Notes: generated by a model not told the origin, from the letters alone. DNA of 64,000 nt from Microbulbifer guangxiensis (GCF_021729075.1 NZ_JAJSAQ010000007.1:161424-225423), one strand, 5' to 3'. Positions 8,081-18,331 are shown, counted from the stretch's first letter. Program-made: numbers and translations.

Positions 8081-9357
8081 TACGCGGCCACCTTCTGACT
8101 GAACAGTTGGCGGAACACCGGGTAGATGTCCTTCAGGTCCACGATCTGCTCCATGGCGAAGTGTTCCGGGAAAATGGCGCGAACGCTCTCATACTCCTCC
8201 CACAGGGCCTGGTGATCGCGGGGGGTTATTTCCACATAGGAGAAGTACTGCACGTGCGGCATGATGTCGTTGATCAGGATTTTGTGGCAGGTGCTGGAGT
8301 CATCGTTCCAGTTGTCGCCATCAGAAGCCTGCGCGCCATAGATATTCCATTCGCTGGCAGGGTAGCGTTCCTGCATGATGCGGCGCATCAGTTTAAGGGC
8401 GCTGGAGACAATGGTGCCGCCGGTCTCGCGGGAGTAGAAAAACTCCTCCTCATCCACTTCCTTGGCGCTGGTGTGGTGGCGGATGAAAACGACTTCCGTA
8501 TATTCGTAACTCCTCTGCAGGAAGAGGTAGAGAAGCAGGAAGAAGCGCTTGGCCATATCCTTGGTGGCCTGGTTCATGGAGCCGGAGACGTCCATCAGGC
8601 AAAACATGACGGCCTTGGAGCGGGGTTTGGGCTGCTTGACCAGCAGGTTGTATTTGAGGTCGAAGTCATCGAGGAACGGAATCTTGTCGATCCGACCGCG
8701 CAACTCAGCAATACGTTTGCCCAACGTATCGAGCTTGCGCTGGTCCCGCAATGCGGGATCCTTGCCTTCTTCCCGCGCAAGTTCCTCTTCCAGTTCGCGC
8801 AGGTTACGACGTTTGCTGCTCGTCAGGGCGATGCGGCGCGCGTTTGCGGCGCGCAGTGAGCGCACTACATTGAGCCTGCCGGGGGTCCCCTCGTTGCTGA
8901 AGCCGGCGCGTACCATCTTGAACGATTCATTACCTGCAAGCCGCCGCTTGATCATGTTGGGCAGCTGCAGCCCCTCGAACATGAAATCGAGGAACTCTTC
9001 CTGGGAGATCTGGAAAACAAAGTCATCCACGCCCTCGCCGCTGTCACTGGCACCGCCACCACCGCCGCCAGCTCCCTGCTGCCCCTGGCGTGGGATCCGG
9101 TCACCGGAGACAAATTCCCGGTTTCCCGGAAGGACGCGCTCGACATGGCCACCGGGGCCATGGTTGAAGACCGGTTCATTGATATCCCGGGTGGGAATGC
9201 TGATCCGCTCGCCCTTGTCCATATCGGTAATGGAGCGGTTGGTCATGGCCTCGCCGACGGCCTTTTTGATATGGGCCTTGTACCGGCGCAGGAAGCGCTG
9301 CCGGTTGACCGTACTTTTTTTCTTGCCATTCAACCGGCGGTCGATGATGTAGCTCAT
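8080..9357 (-). CDS. yeaH: YeaH/YhbH family protein (DUF444, VWA-like)
   Basis: A 425-residue DUF444 protein. The C-terminal half is a von Willebrand A-like domain with a MIDAS motif, Asp256-Val-Ser-Gly-Ser in [12 protein letters not shown] glycine-rich linker lies at residues 95-105. The N-terminal [24 protein letters not shown] is strongly conserved in the family. It is co-transcribed between prkA (159 bases upstream) and spoVR (one-base overlap). In E. coli the homologue is induced with yeaG in stationary phase and nitrogen starvation (established knowledge); molecular role unknown. Confidence 0.95.
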   Translation of the reverse strand: MSYIIDRRLNGKKKSTVNRQRFLRRYKAHIKKAVGEAMTNRSITDMDKGERISIPTRDINEPVFNHGPGGHVERVLPGNREFVSGDRIPRQGQQGAGGGGGGASDSGEGVDDFVFQISQEEFLDFMFEGLQLPNMIKRRLAGNESFKMVRAGFSNEGTPGRLNVVRSLRAANARRIALTSSKRRNLRELEEELAREEGKDPALRDQRKLDTLGKRIAELRGRIDKIPFLDDFDLKYNLLVKQPKPRSKAVMFCLMDVSGSMNQATKDMAKRFFLLLYLFLQRSYEYTEVVFIRHHTSAKEVDEEEFFYSRETGGTIVSSALKLMRRIMQERYPASEWNIYGAQASDGDNWNDDSSTCHKILINDIMPHVQYFSYVEITPRDHQALWEEYESVRAIFPEHFAMEQIVDLKDIYPVFRQLFSQKVAA

Positions 9358-9516
9358 GTTACTGCCTCTGACCAGTGCGTGGCAGCGGCGGGCACAGCGT
9401 GAGGCTTGCCTCCTGGACCTTTCCCTTCTTGCAGGAAGAAGTTGCCAGGAGTGGACCGGTTGCTATCCCTGCCGCCGGACGCCGCACGTGTGTAGCGTCC
9501 CGCGAGTACTGCCGGA

Positions 9517-11439
9517 TTACTGCGATTTGCGGACCCGCAGATACCATTCCGAGAGCAGCCGCACCTGTTTCTCGGTATAGCCCCGCTCGACCATCCGTGC
9601 GACAAAGTCGGCGTGTTTCTTCTGGTCTTCAGCGGAGGCCTTGGTATTGAAGGAAATTACCGGGAGCAGGTCCTCAGTGTTGGAGAACATCTTCTTCTCG
9701 ATCACCGCGCGGAGTTTCTCGTAGGAGCGCCAGTCGGGGTTCTTGCCCTGGTTATTGGCCCGTGCGCGCAGCACAAAGTTGACGATCTCGTTGCGGAAGT
9801 CCTTGGGGTTGGAGATGCCGGCGGGCTTTTCGGTTTTCTCCAGTTCTTCGTTCAGGGCGCCGCGGTCGAGAATCTCCCCGGTTTCCGGATCCCGGTATTC
9901 CTGGTCCTGAATCCAGAAGTCGGCGTAGGTGACATACCGGTCGAAGAGGTTCTGGCCGTATTCGGCATAGGACTCGAGGTAGGCCGTCTGGATTTCCTTG
10001 CCGATGAACTCGACATACCGTGGCGCCAGGTATTCCTTGATGAAGCCGAGGTAACGCTCCTGCTGCTCCGGCGGGAATTGTTCCTGCTCGATCTGCTGCT
10101 CGAGGACGTACAGCAGGTGAACCGGGTTGGCGGCCACTTCAGTGGCATCAAAGTTGAAGACTTTCGACAGGATCTTGAAGGCAAAGCGGGTCGAGAGACC
10201 ATTCATGCCCTCGTCGACTCCGGCGTTGTCACGGTATTCCTGGATCGTTTTCGCCTTGGGGTCCGTATCCTTCAGGTTCTCACCGTCATAAATGCGCATC
10301 TTGGAGAACAGGCTGGAATTCTCCGGATCCTTGATTCTGGACAGCACTGAGAATTGCGCCAGCATGCGCAACGTATCCGGTGCACAGGGGGCCTTCGATA
10401 GCGAGCTGTGCTCAAGCAGCTTTTTGTAGATCTTGATCTCTTCCTGTACCCGCACACAGTAGGGAACCTTGACGATATAGATCCGGTCGAGGAAAGCCTC
10501 GTTGTTGCGGTTGTTGCGGAAGGACTGCCATTCGGACTCGTTGGAGTGGGCGAGAATGACACCGTTGAAGGGGATGGAACCGAGGCCTTCCGTACTGTTG
10601 TAGTTGCCTTCCTGGGTCGCAGTGAGTAGCGGGTGCAGCACTTTGATCGGCGCCTTGAACATCTCGACGAACTCCATCAGGCCCTGATTGGCCCGGCAGA
10701 GGCTGCCAGAGAAGCTGTAGGCATCGGGGTCGTTCTGGGGGAAATCCTCCAGCTTGCGGATATCGATCTTGCCGACCAGGGCGGAAATGTCCTGGTTGTT
10801 TTCATCGCCGGGTTCGGTCTTTGAGATCGCGATCTGATCGAGTATCGAGGGGCGGACTTTCACAACCCGGAACTTACTGATATCGCCCCGGTACTCATGC
10901 AGTCGCTTGACCGCCCAGGGTGACATGATGGTATTCACATAGCGCCGCGCAATACCGTAATCCTCTTCCAGAATCTGGCCGTCTTCGGTGGGGGAGAAGA
11001 GACTCAGGGGGGATTCAAACACCGGCGATCCCTTGATGGCGTAGATGGGGATCTTTTCCATCAATGCCTTAAGTCTTTCGGCCAGCGATGACTTGCCGCC
11101 ACCTACCGGGCCCAGCAGGTAGAGGATCTGTTTCTTCTCCTCCAGGCCCTGAGCGGCATGGCGGAAGAACGAGACAATCTGCTCGATGGCCTCCTCCATG
11201 CCATAAAATTCACTGAAGGCGGAATACCGCTTGATCACCTTGTTGGAAAAGATGCGCGACAGGCGGGGATCGCGGGACGTGTCCACCAGCTCTGGCTCAC
11301 CGATGGCCATCAGCATGCGCTCCGCCGGAGAGGCGTAGGCACTGCGGTCGTTTTTGCACAGCTCCAGATATTCCTGGATGCTGAGCTCTTCATCCTGAAT
11401 GGCCTCGTACCGTTCCAGGTAGTGGTTGAAAATCGTCAT
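9517..11439 (-). CDS. prkA: PrkA-type serine protein kinase (YeaG)
   Basis: A 640-residue PrkA/YeaG protein: AAA+-like N-terminal ATPase with a P-loop GPVGGGKSS at residues 110-118, followed by the PrkA C-terminal domain. The start MTIFNHYLERYEAIQDEELS is preceded by a GGGAG site and is the conserved family N-terminus; the ORF upstream of it is non-coding. It heads prkA-yeaH-spoVR. Reported activities in the family include Ser kinase and, more recently, AAA+ protease function in Bacillus, so the substrate remains open. The 368-base upstream gap, shared with galE, must hold its promoter. Confidence 0.96.
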   Translation of the reverse strand: MTIFNHYLERYEAIQDEELSIQEYLELCKNDRSAYASPAERMLMAIGEPELVDTSRDPRLSRIFSNKVIKRYSAFSEFYGMEEAIEQIVSFFRHAAQGLEEKKQILYLLGPVGGGKSSLAERLKALMEKIPIYAIKGSPVFESPLSLFSPTEDGQILEEDYGIARRYVNTIMSPWAVKRLHEYRGDISKFRVVKVRPSILDQIAISKTEPGDENNQDISALVGKIDIRKLEDFPQNDPDAYSFSGSLCRANQGLMEFVEMFKAPIKVLHPLLTATQEGNYNSTEGLGSIPFNGVILAHSNESEWQSFRNNRNNEAFLDRIYIVKVPYCVRVQEEIKIYKKLLEHSSLSKAPCAPDTLRMLAQFSVLSRIKDPENSSLFSKMRIYDGENLKDTDPKAKTIQEYRDNAGVDEGMNGLSTRFAFKILSKVFNFDATEVAANPVHLLYVLEQQIEQEQFPPEQQERYLGFIKEYLAPRYVEFIGKEIQTAYLESYAEYGQNLFDRYVTYADFWIQDQEYRDPETGEILDRGALNEELEKTEKPAGISNPKDFRNEIVNFVLRARANNQGKNPDWRSYEKLRAVIEKKMFSNTEDLLPVISFNTKASAEDQKKHADFVARMVERGYTEKQVRLLSEWYLRVRKSQ

Positions 11440-11807
11440 CGTGCACAACTCCCTTTGGCGTGTCGGACAGCTCTTCCAGCCAGTCGCACCAATACCGTGC
11501 ATGCTGGGTATCGCAGAGGCTTTCGCCTGTGTGAACAACTGACCCGTGCGGCTGACGATGCGGGCGCGACCTGCTCGGCAGGTTTCGCGGTAACTGAAAG
11601 GCGCTCTCGCGCTCAACTCTATCTTTATTACCGTTGCGACACTCGGTGTGTCGCCAAACGAGAAACTGTAAAATTCCTCTCACATAATCAGGATAGCTTT
11701 CCCACCGCCCTGCGGGAGGCGCAGCCGCCAACATAGGTTGAATTAGGTGGCAGTTTTGCGCTCTACTAGCCGCCAATTCTGAAGTGCAGTTTTTGGAGAT
11801 TCGCGCC
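11440..11807. other. Divergent intergenic region prkA/galE
   Basis: No gene seen. It must contain promoters for prkA (minus) and galE (plus), but no strong -35/-10 pair stands out. A 7-bp inverted repeat GCGACAC...GTGTCGC with a 5-base loop lies at 11636-11654 and could be an operator. The galE ribosome site TTTGGAG lies just before 11808. Confidence 0.5.
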
Positions 11808-12833
11808 ATGGCGATTCTGGTGACCGGCGGAGCCGGCTATATCGGCAGTCATACCTGTGTTGAGCTGATCGAGGCGGGATGGGAGCCCGTGGTGGTGGAT
11901 AATCTCAGCAACAGCAGTGCCGAGGCCCTGCACCGGGTGGAGGCCATCACGGGAAAGTCAGTACCACTGTATACCGCTGATATCCGCGACGCTGCCGCAC
12001 TGCGAGACATTTTTTCTCGCCATGACATCGAAGCTGTGGTGCATTTTGCCGGTTTGAAGGCTGTAGGTGAGTCCGTCGCCCAGCCGCTGCGCTATTACCA
12101 GAATAATGTTGCGGGAACATTGACGCTGTGCGAGGTGATGGAGGAGTTTGGCGTCCGCCAGTTGATCTTCAGCTCTTCGGCCACGGTTTACGGTGACCCC
12201 CATACGGTCCCGATTCGGGAGAACTTCCCCACAGGCGCGACCAACCCATACGGTGCAAGTAAACTTATGGTGGAAAACATCCTTCGTGATGTCTGCGCCG
12301 CCCCGGGCAGCCAGTGGCAAATTACCTTGTTGCGCTATTTCAACCCTATCGGCGCCCATCACAGCGGCAGTATCGGGGAGGATCCCCAGGGGATTCCCAA
12401 TAACCTGCTGCCTTACGTCGCTCAGGTGGCCGTAGGCCGACTGCCACACCTGCAGGTGTTCGGGGACGACTACAACACAGAAGATGGTACTGGCGTCCGG
12501 GACTACATTCACGTAGTGGACCTGGCCCGTGGACACTTGGCTGCCCTGGAGAAGCTGCGTGTGCCGGGAACAGGATTTGGTTGCTTCACCTATAACCTGG
12601 GCACAGGGCAAGGCAGCTCTGTCCTGGAGATTGTCCGCGCGTTCGAAGCTGCCTGTGAGCGACCGATTCCCTACAAGGTGGTTCCTCGGCGCCCCGGGGA
12701 TATCGCTGCATGTTTCGCTGACCCGACCCTGGCAGAGCAAGAGCTGGGTTGGAAAGCGGAGTATGATCTTACGCGGATGGTAGTTGACACCTGGCGCTGG
12801 CAGTCCCAGAACCCGAACGGCTACAGCAGTTAA
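11808..12833 (+). CDS. galE: UDP-glucose 4-epimerase GalE
   Basis: Interconverts UDP-glucose and UDP-galactose, supplying galactose units for surface glycans. It has 341 residues, a typical length. NAD-binding [16 protein letters not shown] at the start, [10 protein letters not shown] with the catalytic Ser, and the YxxxK pair in [11 protein letters not shown] are all present, as are RYFNPIGAH and the C-terminal [14 protein letters not shown] clear GGAG ribosome site precedes the ATG at 11808. Convergent with the CapA-like gene, 14 bases away. Confidence 0.96.
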   Translation: MAILVTGGAGYIGSHTCVELIEAGWEPVVVDNLSNSSAEALHRVEAITGKSVPLYTADIRDAAALRDIFSRHDIEAVVHFAGLKAVGESVAQPLRYYQNNVAGTLTLCEVMEEFGVRQLIFSSSATVYGDPHTVPIRENFPTGATNPYGASKLMVENILRDVCAAPGSQWQITLLRYFNPIGAHHSGSIGEDPQGIPNNLLPYVAQVAVGRLPHLQVFGDDYNTEDGTGVRDYIHVVDLARGHLAALEKLRVPGTGFGCFTYNLGTGQGSSVLEIVRAFEAACERPIPYKVVPRRPGDIAACFADPTLAEQELGWKAEYDLTRMVVDTWRWQSQNPNGYSS

Positions 12834-12847
12834 GTCCCCGGCGACTG

Positions 12848-13987
12848 TTATCCCGGTGCTCCGTCCCAGCGGAGCGCCAGCGTGGCGCCGGTAGTTACCA
12901 GCTTCATGCCCAGTGCGTGGTACTCACGGTTCAGCGTGCTGCGTAACCACTCGCTATCTGCTGGCGTGGCATTGCAGAGCCGTAGCTTCCTCGATGCGAA
13001 AGGAACCAGTTCCAGGGCGTGGAGGCTGCCGTTCTCCGGGTCCAGTTCTACCGAATACAGAATGCGCAATTCGGGGCGAAAATTTTCGTGGCCTGAGATA
13101 CCCTCATAATCGTTGATCAGATCCCCGCAGCCATAAAGAATCGCGCGTTGCCGGTAGACTTCGATCCCCTTGGGGTGGTGCGAAGAATGTCCACTGATCA
13201 GGTCGACGCCACCTTCCACCAGCCGGTGGGCGAAGCTCTGTTGCTCTGACGGTATTTCGTAGCCCCAGTTTCCTCCCCAGTGAACCGAGACCACAACCAG
13301 GTCCCCGGGTTTGCGCAGCCGGTCGATCTGCCGGACAAAGTCCTCTGCACTGCGTTGCGATAGGTCCGGCAGCAGGTTGACGCCGGGGCGTACGGTGCTG
13401 GCGGCCCATTCCCGCGGCACACCGCTACTGGTGTCGGCACAGGCAAAGACCAGCACACGTTTACCCTGGTGGTGAATTTCTGCCGGCGCCGCTGCTTCGA
13501 TCAAATTGTTGCCCGCTCCCGTTACGCGCAAGCCACTTCTCTCAAGGTTTTCCAGAGTTTCTGCGAGGCCGCCATACCCCCAGTCGAGTACATGGTTGTT
13601 GGCCAGGGTGCAGACATCGATTCCCGCTTCGGTCAGGCAGGGTAGGTTGGCGGGATGCATACGGTAGTTGATGCCCTTGCCCCGCCAGTAGTCATCGCAG
13701 CTGGTGATCGAGGTCTCCAGGTTGATGACTCGCACGGCGGGTCTACGCTGATCCATGGCTGACAGCGCGTCGCCCCAGGGGTAAGTGGAAGATCTGTCCC
13801 GTGGGAGTTCACCGCTGGCCGACTCGGTGAGTCCGACATAGTCTGTGGCCGAGTGCAGATAACTTTCATGAATGCGCGGGTCACCTGGGCGCGGCAGAAC
13901 CTGGTCGATCCCGCGACCGGTCATTACGTCACCAGCGACCAGCAGTCTCACAACATCATTCGTTTCGGGCATGAAGAAGGACAGCAT
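12848..13987 (-). CDS. CapA-family protein (calcineurin-like metallophosphoesterase fold)
   Basis: A 379-residue protein of the CapA/PgsA family, related to poly-gamma-glutamate capsule proteins. The family fold is metallophosphoesterase-like: LLVAGDVMTGRGIDQ at the N-terminus, INLETSIT, DVCTLANNHVLDWG near residue 125, VVSVHWGGNWG, and ISGHSSHHPKG carrying conserved His residues. No signal peptide is obvious, unlike many CapA proteins. Start is uncertain between 13987 and the internal Met at 13972, as neither has a good ribosome site. There are no capB/capC genes beside it, so capsule synthesis is not implied. Confidence 0.85.
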   Translation of the reverse strand: MLSFFMPETNDVVRLLVAGDVMTGRGIDQVLPRPGDPRIHESYLHSATDYVGLTESASGELPRDRSSTYPWGDALSAMDQRRPAVRVINLETSITSCDDYWRGKGINYRMHPANLPCLTEAGIDVCTLANNHVLDWGYGGLAETLENLERSGLRVTGAGNNLIEAAAPAEIHHQGKRVLVFACADTSSGVPREWAASTVRPGVNLLPDLSQRSAEDFVRQIDRLRKPGDLVVVSVHWGGNWGYEIPSEQQSFAHRLVEGGVDLISGHSSHHPKGIEVYRQRAILYGCGDLINDYEGISGHENFRPELRILYSVELDPENGSLHALELVPFASRKLRLCNATPADSEWLRSTLNREYHALGMKLVTTGATLALRWDGAPG

Positions 13988-14310
13988 AAATGGGGCTGAT
14001 GAAAGCGTAGTTCGCTTTCTCGACTGGCATGCTGGCGGAAATACAGCGTGCAGTGTCTGCCATATGAAAGGACAGAGAATGAAGAGGCGAGAGGTCTGCG
14101 AGGGGTGTCTGCCCTGATTGACAGCTTCGGGAGAGCGTCAGGAACCGAGGTCGCGCCTGCTCCCTCGCGTTCCACCCGCGGGCATTTAATTTGCTGACTG
14201 CAAGCTGGTTTTCCCAGATTGACTGAGGCAGAAGCGACGGATTCCGCTCAGGCTACTGTTGTGCTGGCACTTTTTTAGAGAGCCCGACGGGCCCGGATGG
14301 GCGCCCTGGG
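13988..14310. other. Intergenic region between apaH and the CapA-like gene
   Basis: No gene seen. Immediately upstream of the CapA-like gene is a perfect 7-bp hairpin, GAAAGCG (14001-14007) and CGCTTTC (14013-14019) with a 5-base loop. On the minus strand it is not followed by a T run, so it is more likely a leader structure or operator than a terminator. GC-rich self-complementary sequence near 14285-14310 follows apaH but also lacks a T run. Confidence 0.45.
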
Positions 14311-15123
14311 CTACAAAGTGCAGTCCGTACAAAAAAACTTCTCGTCGCTGAGTCGCATGGCGGTCAGATAGCCGCCCCAAACGCAGCCGGTATCCAGTGC
14401 ATAGACGTTGGCAGTGTCGGCGCGCCCTTCGAGAGCAGCCCAGTGGCCGAAGATGATTTTGTCGTTGCGGGTCTTCCGCTCCGGGTGGCTGAACCAGGGT
14501 CTGTAGCCATCGTGTTCGGCTTCCGGTCCGCGCTTGGTGACCAGGTCCAGCGTGCCATCGGCCTTGCAGAAACGCATGCGGGTGAAGTAATTGGTGATGG
14601 AGCGCAACCGTTCGATGCCGAGCAGGTGCTCGCTCCAGCAGTGTGGCTCGTTGCCGTACATGCCGTAGAAGTAGGCCTTGGCCATGGCGTCGTCCGCCAG
14701 CGCGCGGTGGACCTCTCGCGAGAGTTCCACGGCTTTGGTGATGCTCCACATCGGTGGGATGCCGGCATGGACCATGGTGAACCCCTTTTTGTGCACCACG
14801 AGCGGCAGGCCCTGCAGCCAGCTCAATAATTTGTCGGCGTCCTTGGCTCGCAGGATCCTGGCGAGGTCGTGTTCCTTGTCGGTCAGGCGCTTGGCGCCGT
14901 GGGCCAGTGCCAGCAGGTGCAGATCGTGGTTGCCCAGTACGGCAGTCACCTGGGCGCGGTGTTCGTAGAGGAAGCGCAGGGTGCTGAGGCTGTCGTGCCC
15001 GCGATGCACCATATCGCCAGCCAGCCAGAGCTTGTCCCGATCCGGCCGAAAGCGGATTTTGTCCAGCAGGCGCATGAGGGGCTCGAAACAGCCCTGAATG
15101 TCACCGATGGCGTAGGTGGCCAA
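14311..15123 (-). CDS. apaH: Symmetrical bis(5'-nucleosyl)-tetraphosphatase ApaH
   Basis: Hydrolyses Ap4A to two ADP and also removes Np4 caps from RNA in E. coli. It has 270 residues. The metallophosphatase motifs are present: YAIGDIQGCFEPL, LAGDMVHRGHDS (usually GDLVxRG), VLGNHDLHLL, and FTMVHAGIPP. The start codon is TTG at 15123-15121, supported by an AGGGGAAG ribosome site and by the conserved MATYAIGDIQG start; no ATG is available there. It follows rsmA in the apaH-rsmA-pdxA-surA-lptD cluster (apaG, often present between rsmA and apaH, is absent). Confidence 0.96.
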   Translation of the reverse strand: MATYAIGDIQGCFEPLMRLLDKIRFRPDRDKLWLAGDMVHRGHDSLSTLRFLYEHRAQVTAVLGNHDLHLLALAHGAKRLTDKEHDLARILRAKDADKLLSWLQGLPLVVHKKGFTMVHAGIPPMWSITKAVELSREVHRALADDAMAKAYFYGMYGNEPHCWSEHLLGIERLRSITNYFTRMRFCKADGTLDLVTKRGPEAEHDGYRPWFSHPERKTRNDKIIFGHWAALEGRADTANVYALDTGCVWGGYLTAMRLSDEKFFCTDCTL

Positions 15124-15156
15124 AAAACTTCCCCTGCGTTCTTGTTTCGATACGGA

Positions 15157-15954
15157 CTACTGGTCCAGCGTAGACAGGTAGTTGGCAAGCTCGACGAATT
15201 CCTTGACGCTCAGCGTCTCCGGCCGGCGGCTCGCATCTACCGGAAGTGCGGGTATATCGAGGTCTGGATACAGCGGTTTGATCGCGTTGCGCAGGGTTTT
15301 TCTGCGCTGTTGAAATGCCACGTTGACCAGCCGCTCCAGCAGTTCCTCGTTCTCTGCCGGATTGGGCAGGGTGGCATGAGGCACCAGGCGCACGATCGCC
15401 GAATCCACCTTCGGTGCCGGGCGGAACGACTGTGGTGGCACCGGGAACAGGCCCTGCACCCGGCAGTGGTATTGCACCATCACGCTGAGTCGCCCATAGG
15501 ACTTGTTACCCGGTACTGCGCTCAGCCGATCCACCACCTCTTTTTGCAGCATGAAGTGCATATCGCGGATCTTGCCGCGGAAACCCAGCAAGTGGAAAAG
15601 TAGCGGTGTGGAGATGTTGTAGGGCAGGTTGCCGACAATGCGCAGCTGGCCGTTGCCGGCGAGGCTGCCAAAGTCGAATTTCAGGGCGTCCTGCTCGATG
15701 ATGCTGAAATCGGGATAGTCGCGGAATTTAAACTGCAGCAGCGGGATCAGGTCCCGGTCCAGCTCCACCGCAGTGAGCGAAGGGCAGCGCTTCAGCAGCA
15801 GCTCGGTGATCGCACCCTGTCCCGGGCCGATTTCCACCAGTCGGTCATCTTCCTTCGGCGCGATGGCACGGACGATCCGCTCGATGATGTTTTCGTCGAC
15901 CAGAAAATTCTGGCCGAAGCGCTTGCGCGCCTTGTGTTGGAAAAAATGATCCAT
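15157..15954 (-). CDS. rsmA: 16S rRNA dimethyladenosine transferase RsmA (KsgA)
   Basis: Dimethylates A1518 and A1519 in 16S rRNA helix 45 as a late 30S check. It has 265 residues. RKRFGQNFLVDENIIERIV at the start, the SAM-binding VEIGPGQGAITELL, and the catalytic NLPYNIST (NLPY motif) are all present. Part of the pdxA-rsmA-apaH run on the minus strand with a 35-base gap from pdxA. Confidence 0.98.
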   Translation of the reverse strand: MDHFFQHKARKRFGQNFLVDENIIERIVRAIAPKEDDRLVEIGPGQGAITELLLKRCPSLTAVELDRDLIPLLQFKFRDYPDFSIIEQDALKFDFGSLAGNGQLRIVGNLPYNISTPLLFHLLGFRGKIRDMHFMLQKEVVDRLSAVPGNKSYGRLSVMVQYHCRVQGLFPVPPQSFRPAPKVDSAIVRLVPHATLPNPAENEELLERLVNVAFQQRRKTLRNAIKPLYPDLDIPALPVDASRRPETLSVKEFVELANYLSTLDQ

Positions 15955-15989
15955 AGGAAGAAATCTGTCTGTCTCTGGTGCAGTGCGGC

Positions 15990-16991
15990 TCAGAGAGCAC
16001 GCAGCTCCGCCAGCTGTACTGCCTGGGCCAGGGCGGCGCGGAGGCTGCCACAGTCGGCCTCGTTTTGCCCGGCAATGTTGAGTGCGGTGCCGTGATCCAC
16101 GGAGGTCCGGATGAAAGGGAGCCCCAGGGTGATGTTCACGGCGTGGCCGAATCCCTTGAATTTTAACACTGGCAGACCCTGGTCATGGTACATGGCCAGC
16201 ACCGCATCGCAGCGGGCCAGTTGGGGCGGCGTGAACAGGGTGTCTGCGGGGAGGGGGCCGAGCAGGTGCAGGCCAAGGGCGCGCAGCCTGTCCAGGGCCG
16301 GCTCGATCACTTCGATCTCTTCCATGCCCAGGTGGCCTCCTTCACCCGCATGGGGATTCAGGCCACAGACGCCGATTCGCGGCTCGCTTATGCGGAACTG
16401 ATCGCGCAGGCTGCGGTGCAGGACCAGGATCGTCTGTTCCAGCCGTTCGGTGGTAATGGCCGCACTGACGTCCTTCAGGGGCAGGTGTGTGGTCACCAGC
16501 GCTACGCGCAGTTCCCTGGCGGCCAGCATCATCACCACGCGCTCGACCCCGGCTTCTTCAGCGAACAGTTCGGTGTGGCCACTGAAAGGAATGCCGGCCT
16601 CGTTGATCACGCCCTTGTGTACCGGCCCGGTGACCAGGGCATCGAAGCGCCGCTGCAGGCAGCCATGGGCGGCAGTGCGCAGTGTTTCCAGCACAAAGGG
16701 TGCATTGGCGGGGTTGAGCCGGCCCGGCGTGGCCGGCTGCGCCAGTTTAATGGGCTGAATGTACAGGCCGCCGTCGGGGGTGTCCGCTGGCGGAGCATCC
16801 GCTTCGAACGGAATCAGTCGGAGGGGCAGGCCCATGCGTTCGGCCGCATCGGCGAGGAGGTCGGGATCTGACAGGGCGACGACCTGCACCGGGCCGTGGT
16901 GACCGTTGGCCCGGCCGCTGGCAAGTCGGACTGCCAGCTCCGGGCCTATGCCGGCGGGTTCGCCGGGTGTGAAAGCGATGCGGGGGATCAT
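15990..16991 (-). CDS. pdxA: 4-hydroxythreonine-4-phosphate dehydrogenase PdxA
   Basis: NAD-dependent oxidation of 4-phosphohydroxy-L-threonine in pyridoxal phosphate synthesis. It has 333 residues. The N-terminal IAFTPGEPAGIGPELAVRLA is diagnostic. FSGHTELFAEEAG, LATTHLPLKDVS-like, GLNPHAGEGGHLG and MYHDQGLPVLKFKGFG include the metal-binding His residues. The start overlaps the surA stop by 4 bases, showing coupling. Confidence 0.97.
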   Translation of the reverse strand: MIPRIAFTPGEPAGIGPELAVRLASGRANGHHGPVQVVALSDPDLLADAAERMGLPLRLIPFEADAPPADTPDGGLYIQPIKLAQPATPGRLNPANAPFVLETLRTAAHGCLQRRFDALVTGPVHKGVINEAGIPFSGHTELFAEEAGVERVVMMLAARELRVALVTTHLPLKDVSAAITTERLEQTILVLHRSLRDQFRISEPRIGVCGLNPHAGEGGHLGMEEIEVIEPALDRLRALGLHLLGPLPADTLFTPPQLARCDAVLAMYHDQGLPVLKFKGFGHAVNITLGLPFIRTSVDHGTALNIAGQNEADCGSLRAALAQAVQLAELRAL

Positions 16992-18331
16992 TGCTCGGCG
17001 CTGTCTGCGCTTTCGTCTTTGAGATCCGGCAGCTTGATGTCCACGTAGGCCTGGTCGCGGATTTCGCGACGCCAGTTCTGCAGCTCTTCCTCGTAGCGGC
17101 GATTGCGCAGCAGGTTGGAGGCCTGGTTGCGGATGTACTGTTCTGTCATGTCCTGGTTGCGCCGGCCGTCGACCCGCAGGATGTGCCAGCCAAACTGGGA
17201 CTTGAACGGCATGCTGATTTCACCCACTGGAGTATTGTCCATGGCCTGAGTGAATTCCGGCACGAACTGGCCGGGCATGGACCAGCCCAGGTCGCCGCCG
17301 GCGAGCATGGTGCCGATATCCTCGGAGTGTTCCCGCGCCAGCTCGTCGAAAGAGGCGCCGTCCTCGATCTGCTTGCGCAGGTCGATCAACAGGTTATAGG
17401 CGGCGTCGTCATCGCGGATGGCGGAGGTTTTCACCAGGATATGGCGAACCTTGGTCTGTTCGACCACCTGTTCGTTGGAGCCGCGCTGGGCGTGGATCTT
17501 CAGCAGGTGGAAGCCCGCATCACTGCGGAACGGGTCGGTGACATCGCCAACCCCGCGCCCCTGCAGGGCGTCGGAGAACAGGGTGGGCAGTTCAACGGTC
17601 TTGCGCCAGCCCAGGTCGCCGCCGGAGAGTGCGTTCTGGCCGGCAGAGTTGGCGATGGCCAGCTGGCGGAAGTTGGCGCCGCTGCGTACCTGCTGGGCAA
17701 GCTGCTCGGCTTTCTCCCGCGCCCTGGTGACCTCGTCCGAGGGCGCGCTGGAGCTGACCGGAATCAGGATATGGCCCAGTTCGTACTGGGGCGATTTCCA
17801 GAACTCACCCTCCTTGGAGCGCAGGAAGTTGTCGATGTCCTGGTCGGTGATCTGGATGCGGCGGTTTACGCTGCCCTGCTCGACGCGGCGGATCAGCAGT
17901 TCATTGCGGATCTGCTGGCGGAAGGTCTTCATGGAGACCCCGTCGGCGGCGAGGCGCTCGCGGAACTGTTCCGGGCTGGCGCCGGCGTTCTGCATGACGC
18001 GGGCGATGGACTGGTCCAGTTCGGCATCGGAGACGGTGACACCCGCGCGGGCGGCCATCTGCAGTTGCAGTCGCTCGATGATCAGCTGCTCGAGCACCTG
18101 CCGGCGCAGCACATCAATCGGCGGTGCCTGCACATTCTGCGCCTGAATCTGCGCGGTGATGGTGTCCAGGCGCTGCTGTAGCTCGCTGGCCATGACTACG
18201 TCGTCATCCACGACGGCGACAACGCGGTCGAGCTTCTGTACCTGGGCCAGAGCGGGAGCGGCCATCACGGCACAGAGTGCCAGGGCGGGCAGCAGGGCCC
18301 GCTTGAGAGCGAATGCGGTCATTATTCTCAT
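16988..18331 (-). CDS. surA: Periplasmic chaperone / peptidyl-prolyl isomerase SurA
   Basis: Escorts unfolded outer membrane proteins, including LptD, across the periplasm to the BAM complex. About 447 residues. A signal peptide ends at ALA-QVQKLDRVVAVVDDDVV. The N-terminal chaperone domain is followed by two parvulin domains (ELGHILIPVSS near residue 190 and VRHILVKTSAIR near residue 300). The ATG at 18331 shares bases with the lptD stop (TGATG); an in-frame GTG at 18334 and an ATG at 18319 are alternatives. The pairing with lptD is standard. Confidence 0.97.
   Translation of the reverse strand: MRIMTAFALKRALLPALALCAVMAAPALAQVQKLDRVVAVVDDDVVMASELQQRLDTITAQIQAQNVQAPPIDVLRRQVLEQLIIERLQLQMAARAGVTVSDAELDQSIARVMQNAGASPEQFRERLAADGVSMKTFRQQIRNELLIRRVEQGSVNRRIQITDQDIDNFLRSKEGEFWKSPQYELGHILIPVSSSAPSDEVTRAREKAEQLAQQVRSGANFRQLAIANSAGQNALSGGDLGWRKTVELPTLFSDALQGRGVGDVTDPFRSDAGFHLLKIHAQRGSNEQVVEQTKVRHILVKTSAIRDDDAAYNLLIDLRKQIEDGASFDELAREHSEDIGTMLAGGDLGWSMPGQFVPEFTQAMDNTPVGEISMPFKSQFGWHILRVDGRRNQDMTEQYIRNQASNLLRNRRYEEELQNWRREIRDQAYVDIKLPDLKDESADSAEQ

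Noticed and set aside
14186..14749. 187-codon minus-strand ORF inside and beyond apaH
   Set aside because: Overlaps apaH in another frame and is rich in Arg/His/Gln as expected for a shadow frame.
16991..18181. 396-codon plus-strand ORF opposite surA
   Set aside because: Mirrors the surA frame; no recognisable domain.
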